This document shows positions 7,933 through 15,987 of a stretch of DNA of 64,000 bases, one piece after another; positions within the stretch are counted from its first letter, which is position 1; every line of letters starts with the position of its first letter. The notes under the pieces were generated by a model. The model saw nothing but the letters and a program-made list of their open reading frames with translations. It was not told the DNA's origin and did not search any database. This DNA comes from an uncultured Collinsella sp. Lineage in GTDB: Bacteria; Actinomycetota; Coriobacteriia; Coriobacteriales; Coriobacteriaceae. The stretch spans positions 37,864 to 101,863 of the forward strand of contig UQLB01000007.1 of NCBI GenBank assembly GCA_900541725.1, given 5' to 3'. Made by a program: the position numbers and the translations under genes.

Positions 7933-10386
7933 CTATCCGCGGACCTCGCCGTTTACGCCCTTGCACACCTTGGTGACGATCTTCTGGTGTGCTTTTTCGA
8001 CCTCTTCGCTGGTGAGTGTGTGGTCGTCGGAGCGATACGTAAGCGCAAAGGCCATGGACTTCTTGCCCACGCCCACGCGGACCGGGTCGCGGTAGACGTC
8101 GAACAGGCGCACGCCCTCGAGCAGCTTGCCACCGGCGCTGGTAATGCGGCGCTCAAGATCCTCGCAGGTCACGGAGTTATCGACCACGATAGCCAGGTCG
8201 TGCTCAACAGCCGGATACTGCGAGAACTCGCGGTAGTTCTCCTGGTTGCGAGCGCCCTTGATCAGCTTGTCCAGATCGAGCTCAAAGGCAACGACGACCT
8301 CATCGATGCCCATCGCCTCGCGCGCCTCGGGGTGAATCTCGCCGACCCAGCCCAGCACGGTGCCGCCGGACAGGACCTCGGCGGCGCGACCCGGCTGCAG
8401 GAAGGCATAGCCCTCGCCCTCGACGGGACGGAAGCGAACCTTCTCGATGCGCAGCTGGGCGAGCAGCTCCTCGACGATGCCCTTGCCAAAGAAGAAACGC
8501 AGCTTACGGTACTTCATGCTCCAAGACTGCTCGCTCCACTGGCCCGAGAGCACACCCGCCACGGACTTGGTCTCCTTGGGTAGGCTGGCGTTCTCGCGGC
8601 CGTGGAACAGGCTGCCGACCTCGTACAGGTGCACGTTGGGCGTGCCGTGGGCCTCGTTATAGGCCACAGACTGCAGCAGGCCCGGCAGCAGCGAGCGGCG
8701 CATCTCGGTCTGCTCGGCCACCAGCGGGTTCATGAGCACCACGGGGCAGCCGCGGCCCTCGGTGGACATGCCAATCTTCTCCAGGTCGCCCGGGGCGGCA
8801 AAGCCAAAGGTCGTGGTCTCGTTGAGGCCACAGGCGCGCAGGATCTCGCCGACCTTGCGGGTAAGCTTCTGCTCGCGCGTCAGACCGCCGATGTGGTTCT
8901 TGGCAGCCGGGATGGTCGCCGTGACGCGACCCATGCCCCACAGGCGCAGGACCTCCTCGATCAGGTCAATCTCGCGCGGCAGGTCGGGACGGAAGCTCGG
9001 CGGGGTGACCATAAAGTCCTCGCCGTCGCGCTCGACGGTGCAGCCCAGGCGGGTGAGCGAGCGCTCGATAAAGTCGGGCTCGATGTCGGCGCCGCAGATG
9101 GCGTGCACGCGGGCCAAGCGCAGCTTGATGCTGTCGATGGTCTTGGGCGCGGGGAACACGTCCACATAGCCGGGGGCGACCTCGCCGCCGGCGATCTGCT
9201 CGATGAGCGCGCAGGTAACGTTGGCGACATCCACGCAGCCGGTCTCGTCGACCTGGCGCTCAAAGCGAATGGAGGCGTCGGAGATCAGCGACAGGTCGCG
9301 GCTGGTGTGCGAGGTGCGACCGGCGTTGAAGCAGGCGCTCTCGACCATCACGTCGACGGTGTCGTCCTCGATCTCGGAATCCATGCCGCCCATAACGCCG
9401 GCCAACGCCACGGGACGCTCGCCGTCGGTGATAAGGCCCATGCCGGCGTCGAGCGTGCACTCCTCGCCGTCAAGGGTCGTGAACTTCTCGTCCTGCTGGG
9501 CGGCGCGAACCACCACGCGGCGATGACCATCGCGCTCGGCAAAGGTAGACAGGTCAAAGGCGTGCAGCGGCTGACCGGTGAGCATCATCACATAGTTGGT
9601 GATGTCGACGATGTTGTTGTGCGGGCGCACGCCCAGGGCGTTGAGGCGCTTGACCATCCAGTCGGGCGACGGGCCGACCTTCACGTTGCGCACGATGCGG
9701 GCGACGTAGCGGTCGCACAGGCCTTCGTCGGCAATCTCGACCGAAAGCTCGTCGTCGGTCGCGCGGCCGGTCTCGGCCTTGATGGCGGGCAGCTCAACGT
9801 GGAAATCGCGATCGAAGATGGCACCGGTCTCGCGGGCCATGCCGATCATGGACAGGCAGTCGGGGCGGTTGGGCGTGATCTCGCAGTCGAGCACGGTGTC
9901 GCTCGAGCCCACATACTCGGCAAACGGCATGCCGCAGGGCGTATCCTCGGGCAGGATCATAATGCCGGAGTGGTCGCCGCCCAGACCGAGCTCGCGCGCG
10001 GAGCAGTTCATGCCCATGGACACGACACCGCGAAGCTTGCTCTTCTTGATCTTGACGTCGCCGGGCAGAACTGCGCCGATCATGGCCGTGACGATGTGGT
10101 CGCCGGCCTCGAAGTTCTGCGCGCCGCAGACGATCTGCAGCGGAGCGGGGTTGCCGTCGGCGTCGAGATTCTTGTCGCCCACATCGACCGAGCACACATA
10201 CATGTGGTCACTATCGGGGTGCAGGGTCTTGGTGAGCACCTTGGCGGTCACCACGTGGTCGAAGGACTCGCCCACGGTGTCGATCGCCTCGACCTCGGTG
10301 CCGGTACGGATATATTCGTCCGAAAGAGTCTTGGGATCCTCCGGAATATCGATCATGGTCTTGAGCCAGTCGTAAGAAACACGCAT
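7933..10386 (-). CDS. pheT: Phenylalanyl-tRNA synthetase beta subunit
   Basis: Large subunit of the alpha2-beta2 enzyme that charges tRNA-Phe. At 817 residues it has the full bacterial layout: N-terminal EMAP/OB tRNA-binding domain (about 40-155, with HPDSDHMYVCSVDVG), B3/B4 editing domain (about 210-390), B5 domain, catalytic-like core (about 480-690), and C-terminal ferredoxin-fold anticodon-binding domain ending YRSDDHTLTSEEVEKAHQKI. AAAGGAG precedes the ATG. It follows pheS after an unusually long 184-base gap that contains a structured repeat. Confidence 0.97.
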   Translation of the reverse strand: MRVSYDWLKTMIDIPEDPKTLSDEYIRTGTEVEAIDTVGESFDHVVTAKVLTKTLHPDSDHMYVCSVDVGDKNLDADGNPAPLQIVCGAQNFEAGDHIVTAMIGAVLPGDVKIKKSKLRGVVSMGMNCSARELGLGGDHSGIMILPEDTPCGMPFAEYVGSSDTVLDCEITPNRPDCLSMIGMARETGAIFDRDFHVELPAIKAETGRATDDELSVEIADEGLCDRYVARIVRNVKVGPSPDWMVKRLNALGVRPHNNIVDITNYVMMLTGQPLHAFDLSTFAERDGHRRVVVRAAQQDEKFTTLDGEECTLDAGMGLITDGERPVALAGVMGGMDSEIEDDTVDVMVESACFNAGRTSHTSRDLSLISDASIRFERQVDETGCVDVANVTCALIEQIAGGEVAPGYVDVFPAPKTIDSIKLRLARVHAICGADIEPDFIERSLTRLGCTVERDGEDFMVTPPSFRPDLPREIDLIEEVLRLWGMGRVTATIPAAKNHIGGLTREQKLTRKVGEILRACGLNETTTFGFAAPGDLEKIGMSTEGRGCPVVLMNPLVAEQTEMRRSLLPGLLQSVAYNEAHGTPNVHLYEVGSLFHGRENASLPKETKSVAGVLSGQWSEQSWSMKYRKLRFFFGKGIVEELLAQLRIEKVRFRPVEGEGYAFLQPGRAAEVLSGGTVLGWVGEIHPEAREAMGIDEVVVAFELDLDKLIKGARNQENYREFSQYPAVEHDLAIVVDNSVTCEDLERRITSAGGKLLEGVRLFDVYRDPVRVGVGKKSMAFALTYRSDDHTLTSEEVEKAHQKIVTKVCKGVNGEVRG

Positions 10387-10467
10387 CTAGCTCTCCTTTC
10401 ATACTGAAAGCCTGCGAAGAAATGCAGGTGGAAACTTCAACTTTGTGAACATTCCTTACAAAGCGAG

Positions 10468-10570
10468 GGTTGTCCAAGTGCGGCAGATCGGCCCGAAAGA
10501 GGAGCGCCGCGTACTTTGGTACGCAAGCGACGAATGAGCGCCGAGGTGCCGTGCTTGGGCAAGCCGCAGC
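10468..10570 (+). ncRNA. Structured repeat, copy 1 (between pheS and pheT)
   Basis: Candidate structured RNA on the plus strand. Outer stem GTCCAAGTGCGGCA (10472-10485) pairs with TGCCGTGCTTGGGC (10547-10560) using three G-U pairs. Then come a GA/GG internal loop, a TCGGC/GCCGA stem, purine-rich strands (GAAAGAGGAG and CGACGAATGA) and a GCGTAC-TTTG-GTACGC tip. It ends at the base before the pheS stop codon. It belongs with the copies at 38.1, 46.5 and 51.3 kb. Confidence 0.55.
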
Positions 10571-11647
10571 CTAGAACTGATTCAAGAAGCGCATATCGCC
10601 CGTCATGAGAGTTCTGAGGTCGGGCAGGTCGTAGCGCAGGGCCGCGACGCGCTCGGCGCCAATGCCAAAGGCGAAGCCGGTGTACTTCTCGGGGTCAATA
10701 CCGCAGTTGATCAGGACGTTGGGGTCGACCATGCCGCAGCCCAGGATCTCAATCCAGCCGCTGTGCTTGCAGAAGTTGCAGCCCTTGCCGCCGCAGACGT
10801 GGCAGCTCACGTCCACCTCGCAGCTGGGCTCGGTGAAGGGGAAGAAGTGCGGGCGATAGCGCGTCTTGCGGTCCTCGCCAAACATGCACTTAACAAAGTA
10901 GTCGAGCGTGCCCTTAAGGTCGCCAAAGGTGATGCCCTCGTCGACGACCAGGCCCTCGATCTGGTTGAACTGCGGCAGGTGGCAGGCGTCGGCCGTGTCG
11001 GGACGGTAGACGGTGCCCGGGCAGATCATGTAGATGGGCGGCTTTTGCGACTCCATGGTGTGGATCTGCACGCCCGAGGTCTGGGTGCGCAGCAGCACAT
11101 CGGACTCGCCGTGGGCGTGAGCCTCGGGGTGCGCGACGCTGCCGGGGTTGTTGTCGACCACGTAGAAGGTATCGCGGGCCGAGCGGCTCGGGTGATCCAT
11201 GGGGGCGTTGAGCGCGGTGAAGTTGTAATAGGAGGTGTCGACCATGGGGCCAGACTCGACGGTGTAGCCGATGCCGCAGAAGATGTCCTCGGCCTCCTCG
11301 ATGATCTGCTTGATCAGGTGCTGGTGGCCGATCTGCGGACGGATACCCGGTAGCGTGATGTCGACGGCCTCGTGCTCGAGTGCGTGCTTGAGGGCGGCGG
11401 CCTTCATCTCGGTGGTGCGCTCGTCGAGCATGCCCTCGATCAGCTGGCGCATCTCGTTGGCGCGCTTGCCCATCACGGGACGATCCTCGGGGGCGAGCTT
11501 GCCCATCATGCGCATCAGGCCGGTGATGCGGCCCTTGCGGCCGAGCAGCTCAACGCGCGCGGCCTCGAGCTTTGCGGCGTCGTCGGCGCCTGCGACGAGC
11601 TCCTTGGCCTCTTCCTCGAGTTTGACCAGATCATCAATCAGACTCAT
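10571..11647 (-). CDS. pheS: Phenylalanyl-tRNA synthetase alpha subunit
   Basis: Catalytic subunit for tRNA-Phe charging. The 358 residues comprise an N-terminal coiled-coil (LVKLEEEAKELVAGAD) and a class II catalytic core with motif 2 (HTMESQKPPIYMICPGTVYRPD), the PHFFPFTEPSCEVDV segment and motif 3 (GFAFGIGAERVAALRY). A pair of CxxC-like cysteines (CHVCGGKGCNFCKHSG) is inserted before motif 3, as in many bacterial PheS. The start at MSLIDDL is chosen because it follows GGGAAG and the T-box leader lies just upstream; the longer open frame runs into that leader. Confidence 0.97.
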   Translation of the reverse strand: MSLIDDLVKLEEEAKELVAGADDAAKLEAARVELLGRKGRITGLMRMMGKLAPEDRPVMGKRANEMRQLIEGMLDERTTEMKAAALKHALEHEAVDITLPGIRPQIGHQHLIKQIIEEAEDIFCGIGYTVESGPMVDTSYYNFTALNAPMDHPSRSARDTFYVVDNNPGSVAHPEAHAHGESDVLLRTQTSGVQIHTMESQKPPIYMICPGTVYRPDTADACHLPQFNQIEGLVVDEGITFGDLKGTLDYFVKCMFGEDRKTRYRPHFFPFTEPSCEVDVSCHVCGGKGCNFCKHSGWIEILGCGMVDPNVLINCGIDPEKYTGFAFGIGAERVAALRYDLPDLRTLMTGDMRFLNQF

Positions 11648-11734
11648 GTCTTCCCTTTCGTCTCTCGCGCTCCCCGCTTGCCGAGGCGGCTGCCGCCGTC
11701 TGACGTTGCGAAAACGCGGCCCGGTTCGGTAACA

Positions 11735-11776
11735 AAAAACCGTCCTCGGGCATGTGCATTGCCCAAGGACGGTTGA
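11735..11776 (-). terminator. T-box attenuator terminator
   Basis: On the minus strand AACCGTCCT(T)GGGCA and its complement TGCCCGAGGACGGTT form a stem followed by TTTTTTG. This is the terminator alternative to the T-box antiterminator. Confidence 0.88.
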
Positions 11777-12025
11777 ATTCCGCGGTACCACCTTGTTTGA
11801 CCCGGCGGATGTCTGGCCCGCCGCGCCCACTCTTTGCCCCTTGTCGCGAGGCTCACGGCTTCCCTACTGGAGACATCGCCGCCGCCGGCCGCGTGCCCGT
11901 TGAGGTCGCTGCTCGGGAGTGAACGCTTGGCCCTTGCCACCGCAGGAAGGCTTACAGCCCATGACCTTCCCTCTCTTGCCGGCGACGCGGCGGGCAAAAC
12001 CCTCTCCGTCAACGCATTGGGCTAC
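11735..12025 (-). promoter_or_regulatory. T-box leader controlling pheST
   Basis: On the minus strand, AAGGTGGTACCGCGG (about 11780-11794) is the highly conserved T-box sequence that pairs with the NCCA end of uncharged tRNA. It is followed within 10 bases by a terminator hairpin and by pheS about 90 bases later. The ~200 bases upstream have room for Stem I and the specifier loop. The expected effector is uncharged tRNA-Phe; I could not pin the specifier codon with certainty. Confidence 0.9.
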
Positions 12026-12152
12026 AGGATACCACATTGTTTGGGTGTATCGCCGCGTTCTGTTTTGTTCGCGCTGGGTACAAGGCAGGTAGCTGTGCAA
12101 ACTGGCCGTGTGCCCATCCGTGGCGCTCGGCTCGCGAGATCAAGGATATGGT

Positions 12153-13727
12153 ATGGGAAAGAAACTCGATAAGAAGGCCCAGCCCGCAGCGGGCAAGACG
12201 CCCAAAGGCATGAAGCTCGATAAGGCCGTCAAAAAATTCCGCAAGCTCGAGGGCAAGCTGTGGACCCGCGAGTACCTGCTCAAGATCGCCGAGTTCGATG
12301 GCGCGACCATTGCCCCCGCCAACGGCGCCGCAGCGCGCGCCGACGCCATGGGCACCCTTGCTGGCGAGCATCACAAGCTGCTGACCAGCAAAAAGTCTGT
12401 CGAACTTGTGCGCTCGCTGGCACGCGAGACCGTCGCCGACGGCAAGATCGACGACCCGCAGCTGCTCGACGAGATCCGCGTGCTCGGCCGCGACCAGCGC
12501 GAAGCGAGCGTCATCCCCACCGAGGAGGCCGAGGCCTGGACCAGGCTCACCTGCGAGGCCGACGCCGTGTGGCACAAGGCCAAGACGGCCAATGACTGGG
12601 CGAGCTTTGAGCCCTATGTGGATAGAATCGTCGCCCAACTTAAGCATCAGGCCGAGCTCATGGACCCCAAGCGCGACCCATACGATGTTTGGCTCGACCA
12701 GTACGAGCGCGGCCTTTCCGCCAAGAGCTTCGATGCGTTTTGCGATGAGGTCAAGGCGACGGTCGTGCCGCTCGTGCATGCCATCGGCGAGCGCGGCCAG
12801 CAGCCCGCTGCCGACTTTTTGCACGCCCGCGTGCCCGAGGCCGCCCAGCGCGCCATGAGCTTCGACCTTATGAAGCTCGTCGGCCTGGACCTGAACGACA
12901 CCACGCTTGCCTTTACCGAGCACCCGTTTAGCGAGGGCTTTGCCGTGGGCGACGCGCGCATCGCGACGCACATCTACGAGAACGACTGCATCTCCAACGT
13001 CTACAGCATCATCCACGAGGCGGGCCACGCCATGTACGAGCTGGGCGTCAATCCTGCCTATGCGCGCACCTGTCTTGAAGGTGGCACCTCCATGGGCATC
13101 CACGAGAGCCAGAGCCGCTTTTTCGAGAACACCGTGGGTCGCAGCCGCGCCTTTATGGGCCCACTGCTCGAGGTACTGCGCCGTCACGCGCCCGAGGTCT
13201 ACGGCGACGTTGACGAGGACACGCTCTACCGCGCCGTGAACATCGCGCAGCCGTCGTTGATCCGCACCGAGGCGGACGAGCTCACCTATCCGCTGCACGT
13301 TATGGTGCGCTACGAGATCGAGCGCATGCTGTTTGCCGGCGAGGCCACGGCCAAGGACATCCCCGCGCTTTGGAATCGCTTTATGGACGAGTACCTGGGC
13401 ATTCCCGTTCCCGACGACACGCACGGCTGTCTGCAGGATACGCACTGGAGCGGTGGCTCGTTTGGTTACTTCCCCACCTATGCGCTGGGTAGCGCCTACG
13501 ACGCCATGTTTGTGCCGGCCATGTGCCGCGATGGCGTCGACCTTACCGGTACCTGTGCGAGCGGCGATTTGGCGCCCGTCCGTGCCTGGCTGGGCGAGCA
13601 CATTTGGCAGTGGGGCCGCGCCAAAGACGCGCCGGAACTCATCAAGGGCGCCTGCGGCATGGACTTTGACGCCCGTTACTACTGCAGCTACCTGCAGGAC
13701 AAGTTCACCACGCTCTACGAGCTGTAA
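12153..13727 (+). CDS. Carboxypeptidase, peptidase family M32
   Basis: Cytoplasmic metallocarboxypeptidase that removes C-terminal amino acids (Taq/Pfu carboxypeptidase family). The zinc motif HEAGH is near residue 288 (SIIHEAGHAMYELG), followed by the family motif HESQSRFFEN with the third ligand, then IRTEADELTYPLHVM and the HWSGGSFGYFPTYALG segment. The 524-residue length is typical. The start at 12153 follows AAGGA by six bases; the open frame extends 15 codons further upstream without a ribosome-binding site. It ends next to an IS200-like insertion. Confidence 0.95.
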   Translation: MGKKLDKKAQPAAGKTPKGMKLDKAVKKFRKLEGKLWTREYLLKIAEFDGATIAPANGAAARADAMGTLAGEHHKLLTSKKSVELVRSLARETVADGKIDDPQLLDEIRVLGRDQREASVIPTEEAEAWTRLTCEADAVWHKAKTANDWASFEPYVDRIVAQLKHQAELMDPKRDPYDVWLDQYERGLSAKSFDAFCDEVKATVVPLVHAIGERGQQPAADFLHARVPEAAQRAMSFDLMKLVGLDLNDTTLAFTEHPFSEGFAVGDARIATHIYENDCISNVYSIIHEAGHAMYELGVNPAYARTCLEGGTSMGIHESQSRFFENTVGRSRAFMGPLLEVLRRHAPEVYGDVDEDTLYRAVNIAQPSLIRTEADELTYPLHVMVRYEIERMLFAGEATAKDIPALWNRFMDEYLGIPVPDDTHGCLQDTHWSGGSFGYFPTYALGSAYDAMFVPAMCRDGVDLTGTCASGDLAPVRAWLGEHIWQWGRAKDAPELIKGACGMDFDARYYCSYLQDKFTTLYEL

Positions 13728-13751
13728 GGCATAACCGACACGTCAAATCAG

Positions 13752-13776
13752 AACCACCCTTAAAAAGGGTGGTTTG
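13752..13776 (+). terminator. Hairpin at IS right end, possible terminator of the M32 gene
   Basis: AACCACCCT-TAAAA-AGGGTGGTT is followed by a short T-rich run (TTGCTCTT). It lies 25 bases after the carboxypeptidase stop. It is probably the IS200 end hairpin and may also stop transcription. Confidence 0.5.
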
Positions 13777-13886
13777 CTCTTAGGGTATAACCCACGGGCC
13801 CCGGGCTCGCGTCTAAAGGCGCGGGCCCGGACTTCGTCCAGGCCTAGTGCATCTTGACCCGTGGCGTGCCGGTCAAACCGGCGGGG

Positions 13887-14345
13887 TCACCTCCTCTTGA
13901 AGGGGTCCTCGTACTCCTTCACGCTCAGCTTGTCCAGCGCGATGTCGTGGGACTCCTGCTCCCTGATGTACTTGGCGATCGTCGCCTCGTTCAGGCCGAC
14001 GGTGGACACGTAGTAGCCCTCGGCCCAGAACTTCCTGTTGCCGAACTTGTACTTGAGGTTGGCGTGCCTGTCGAATATCATCAGCGAGCTCTTCCCCTTC
14101 AGGTAGCCCATGACGCTCGCGACGCTGTACTTCGGCGGGATCGCCAGCAGCACGTGCACGTGGTCGGGCATCAGGTGCCCCTCGATTATCTCGATCCCCT
14201 TGTACTCGCACAGCTTCCTGAGGATCTCCCCTATGTCGCTCCTGATTTGGTTGTAGATCACTTTGCGCCTATACTTCGGCGTGAACACGATGTGGTACTT
14301 GCACATCCACTTCGTGTGGGAAAGGCTGTAGGCCTTCTGGGCCAT
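13887..14345 (-). CDS. tnpA: IS200/IS605 family transposase TnpA (HUH tyrosine type)
   Basis: Single-strand transposase that cuts and rejoins DNA at hairpin ends by a covalent tyrosine link. The 152 residues match the family length. The HUH motif is HVH at residues 62-64 (PDHVHVL) and the nucleophile is probably Tyr126 in the last helix (AKYIREQE). The start at MAQKAYSLSH gives the family N-terminus; the open frame upstream is not family-like. The reading frame is intact, so the element may be active. No TnpB accompanies it. Confidence 0.93.
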   Translation of the reverse strand: MAQKAYSLSHTKWMCKYHIVFTPKYRRKVIYNQIRSDIGEILRKLCEYKGIEIIEGHLMPDHVHVLLAIPPKYSVASVMGYLKGKSSLMIFDRHANLKYKFGNRKFWAEGYYVSTVGLNEATIAKYIREQESHDIALDKLSVKEYEDPFKRR

Positions 14346-14410
14346 GGCGACCACCCCTTCGACTCGAATTCTTGACGGCCTGAACAATCGTCAATATCGG
14401 TCGGAGGGGT

Positions 14411-14424
14411 GGCTTTGTAAAGCC
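14411..14424. repeat. Small hairpin upstream of tnpA
   Basis: GGCTTT-GT-AAAGCC is a perfect small palindrome between the tnpA start and the end hairpin. It may contribute to the left-end structure of the IS or to control of tnpA translation. Confidence 0.4.
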
Positions 14425-14497
14425 GTTTGTCTCCACCCGCATAGCGGGTGGGTTGAAGCTGGCCGCTGCGCGCCCAGCAGACTAAAGTCTTGAACGC

Positions 14498-14537
14498 AAA
14501 GGGGACGCCGCGGAACCAATCCGCGGCGTCCCCTTTC
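14498..14537 (-). terminator. Probable terminator of glmM
   Basis: AAAGGGGACGCCGCGGA pairs perfectly with its complement over a 5-base loop, 36 bases past the glmM stop. The downstream T-run on the minus strand is short (TTTGCG). Confidence 0.65.
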
Positions 14538-14547
14538 CACCTAGTTG

Positions 14548-14572
14548 TTTAAGAACGTCCCCAATGACTACC
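14548..14572 (+). repeat. 25-bp dispersed repeat, copy 1
   Basis: The sequence containing AAGAACGTCCCCAATGACTA here recurs exactly, inverted, at 46407-46431. This copy abuts the glmM stop codon. Confidence 0.75.
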
Positions 14573-15904
14573 TTACAGAGCTTCCAGCGCGGCGGCGATG
14601 CGCTTCATGGCGGCATCGGCAGATGCTTGGTCGGGCGCCTCGGCCAGCACGCGGATAACCGACTCGGTTCCGCTCTTGCGCACGAGCACGCGGCCCTCGC
14701 CTGCCAGCGCAACCTCGGCCTCGGCGATGGCGTTCTGCACGCCCATGTTCTCGAGCGCGGCGTCCTTGTCCGCCACGCGCACGGCCACCTGCGCCTGCGG
14801 CAGCAGCTTGCACGGAGCCGTGAGCTGCGAGAGCGTCTCGCGCTCGGCACGAATCACTTCCATCACGCGCAGCGAGGTCATAATGCCGTCGCCCGTGCGC
14901 TCGATATCGCCAAAGATCGTATGGCCCGTCTGCTCGCCGCCCAGGCTGTAGCCGCCCTCGCGCATCTTGGCATACACGTGACGGTCGCCCACGCCGCTGG
15001 TCACGGCGCTCAGGCCGGCAAGCTCCAGCGACTTGACAAGGCCAAAGTTACTGGCAATCGTCGGCACCACGGTACCGCCCGAGAGGCGCCCGTGCTTGTT
15101 CAGATACACGCCGCACACGTACAGGATCTGGTCGCCGTCGACCACGCGCCCGCGCTCGTCCACGGCCAGGCAGCGGTCGGCATCGCCGTCGTAGGCAAAG
15201 CCCACGTCCAGGCCCTGCTCCACCACATGGCGCTGCAGACGCTCCATATGCGTGGAGCCGCAGTCGACGTTGATGTTAAAGCCATCGGGCGCGGCATTGA
15301 TCACGCGCACGTCGGCACCGAGCGCGTCAAACACCGGCTTGGCCACCGAGGAAGCCGAGCCGTTGGCGCAGTCGATACCGATCTTGACGCCCTGCAGCGA
15401 AAAGTTCGCACTTGCAATGAGCGAAGCAATGTAGCGGTTGCGGCCCTGCATGTAGTCCACCGTGGCACCGATGTGGTTGCCCGTGGCCAACGGAACTTCG
15501 CTCTTGCCATCGATGTAGTCCTCGATGAGCTCCAGTACGTCCTCGTCCATCTTAAAACCGTCGCTATTGACGAGCTTAATGCCGTTATCGCAAAACGGGT
15601 TGTGGCTCGCGCTGATCATGATGCCGCAATCGAAGCAGCCCTCCACGGTCTGATGCGCCACGCCCGGCGTCGGGATCACGTGCAGCATATAGGCGTCCGC
15701 ACCGCTCGCGACCAGACCGCTCACCAGCGCCGCCTCGAACATATAACTCGAGCGACGTGTGTCCTTGCCCACGATGACGCGTGCCTTAGCACTGCGGTTG
15801 GCGCCGTAATACCAGCCCACAAAACGGCCAATCTTATAAGCGTGCTCTACCGTCAGCCCAACGTTGGCCTCACCGCGAAAGCCGTCGGTGCCAAAGTACT
15901 TCAT
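14573..15904 (-). CDS. glmM: Phosphoglucosamine mutase
   Basis: Interconverts glucosamine 6-phosphate and glucosamine 1-phosphate for peptidoglycan precursor synthesis. All four domains of the phosphohexomutase fold are seen in 443 residues: substrate loop (FGTDGFRG), active-site phosphoserine loop ISASHNP with Ser100, the metal-binding DGDADR (near 241), the sugar-binding EQTGH (near 325) and the C-terminal phosphate loop RKSGTESVIRV. AAGGAG precedes the ATG. It follows the DUF4012 gene on the opposite side of a terminator, so it is probably transcribed from its own promoter. Confidence 0.97.
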   Translation of the reverse strand: MKYFGTDGFRGEANVGLTVEHAYKIGRFVGWYYGANRSAKARVIVGKDTRRSSYMFEAALVSGLVASGADAYMLHVIPTPGVAHQTVEGCFDCGIMISASHNPFCDNGIKLVNSDGFKMDEDVLELIEDYIDGKSEVPLATGNHIGATVDYMQGRNRYIASLIASANFSLQGVKIGIDCANGSASSVAKPVFDALGADVRVINAAPDGFNINVDCGSTHMERLQRHVVEQGLDVGFAYDGDADRCLAVDERGRVVDGDQILYVCGVYLNKHGRLSGGTVVPTIASNFGLVKSLELAGLSAVTSGVGDRHVYAKMREGGYSLGGEQTGHTIFGDIERTGDGIMTSLRVMEVIRAERETLSQLTAPCKLLPQAQVAVRVADKDAALENMGVQNAIAEAEVALAGEGRVLVRKSGTESVIRVLAEAPDQASADAAMKRIAAALEAL

Positions 15905-15923
15905 GCGCTCTCCTTACAAAATA

Positions 15924-15951
15924 GGGGCGGACAGATTGCCTGTCCGCCCCA
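15924..15951 (-). terminator. Terminator of the DUF4012 gene
   Basis: GGGGCGGACA pairs with TGTCCGCCCC over a short loop and is followed on the minus strand by TATTTTG, between the DUF4012 gene and glmM. Confidence 0.75.
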
Positions 15952-15987
15952 AAATGGTACTCGATTATCTGCGCTACCAGAAAAACC

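Larger units (their letters stand above)
13752..14451 (-). mobile_element. IS200/IS605-type insertion sequence, tnpA only
   Basis: The transposase gene is bracketed by two hairpins with the same CCACCC/GGGTGG stem: 13752-13774 (loop TTAAAAA) and 14433-14451 (loop ATA). Subterminal hairpins recognised by TnpA are the rule in this family, so these probably mark the two ends; exact cleavage sites lie just outside and are not resolved. The element sits between two convergent genes. Confidence 0.7.

Noticed and set aside
13792..13840. GC-rich hairpins after the M32 gene considered as a CRISPR-like or terminator array
   Set aside because: No repeated units or spacers; they are internal to the IS200-like element.
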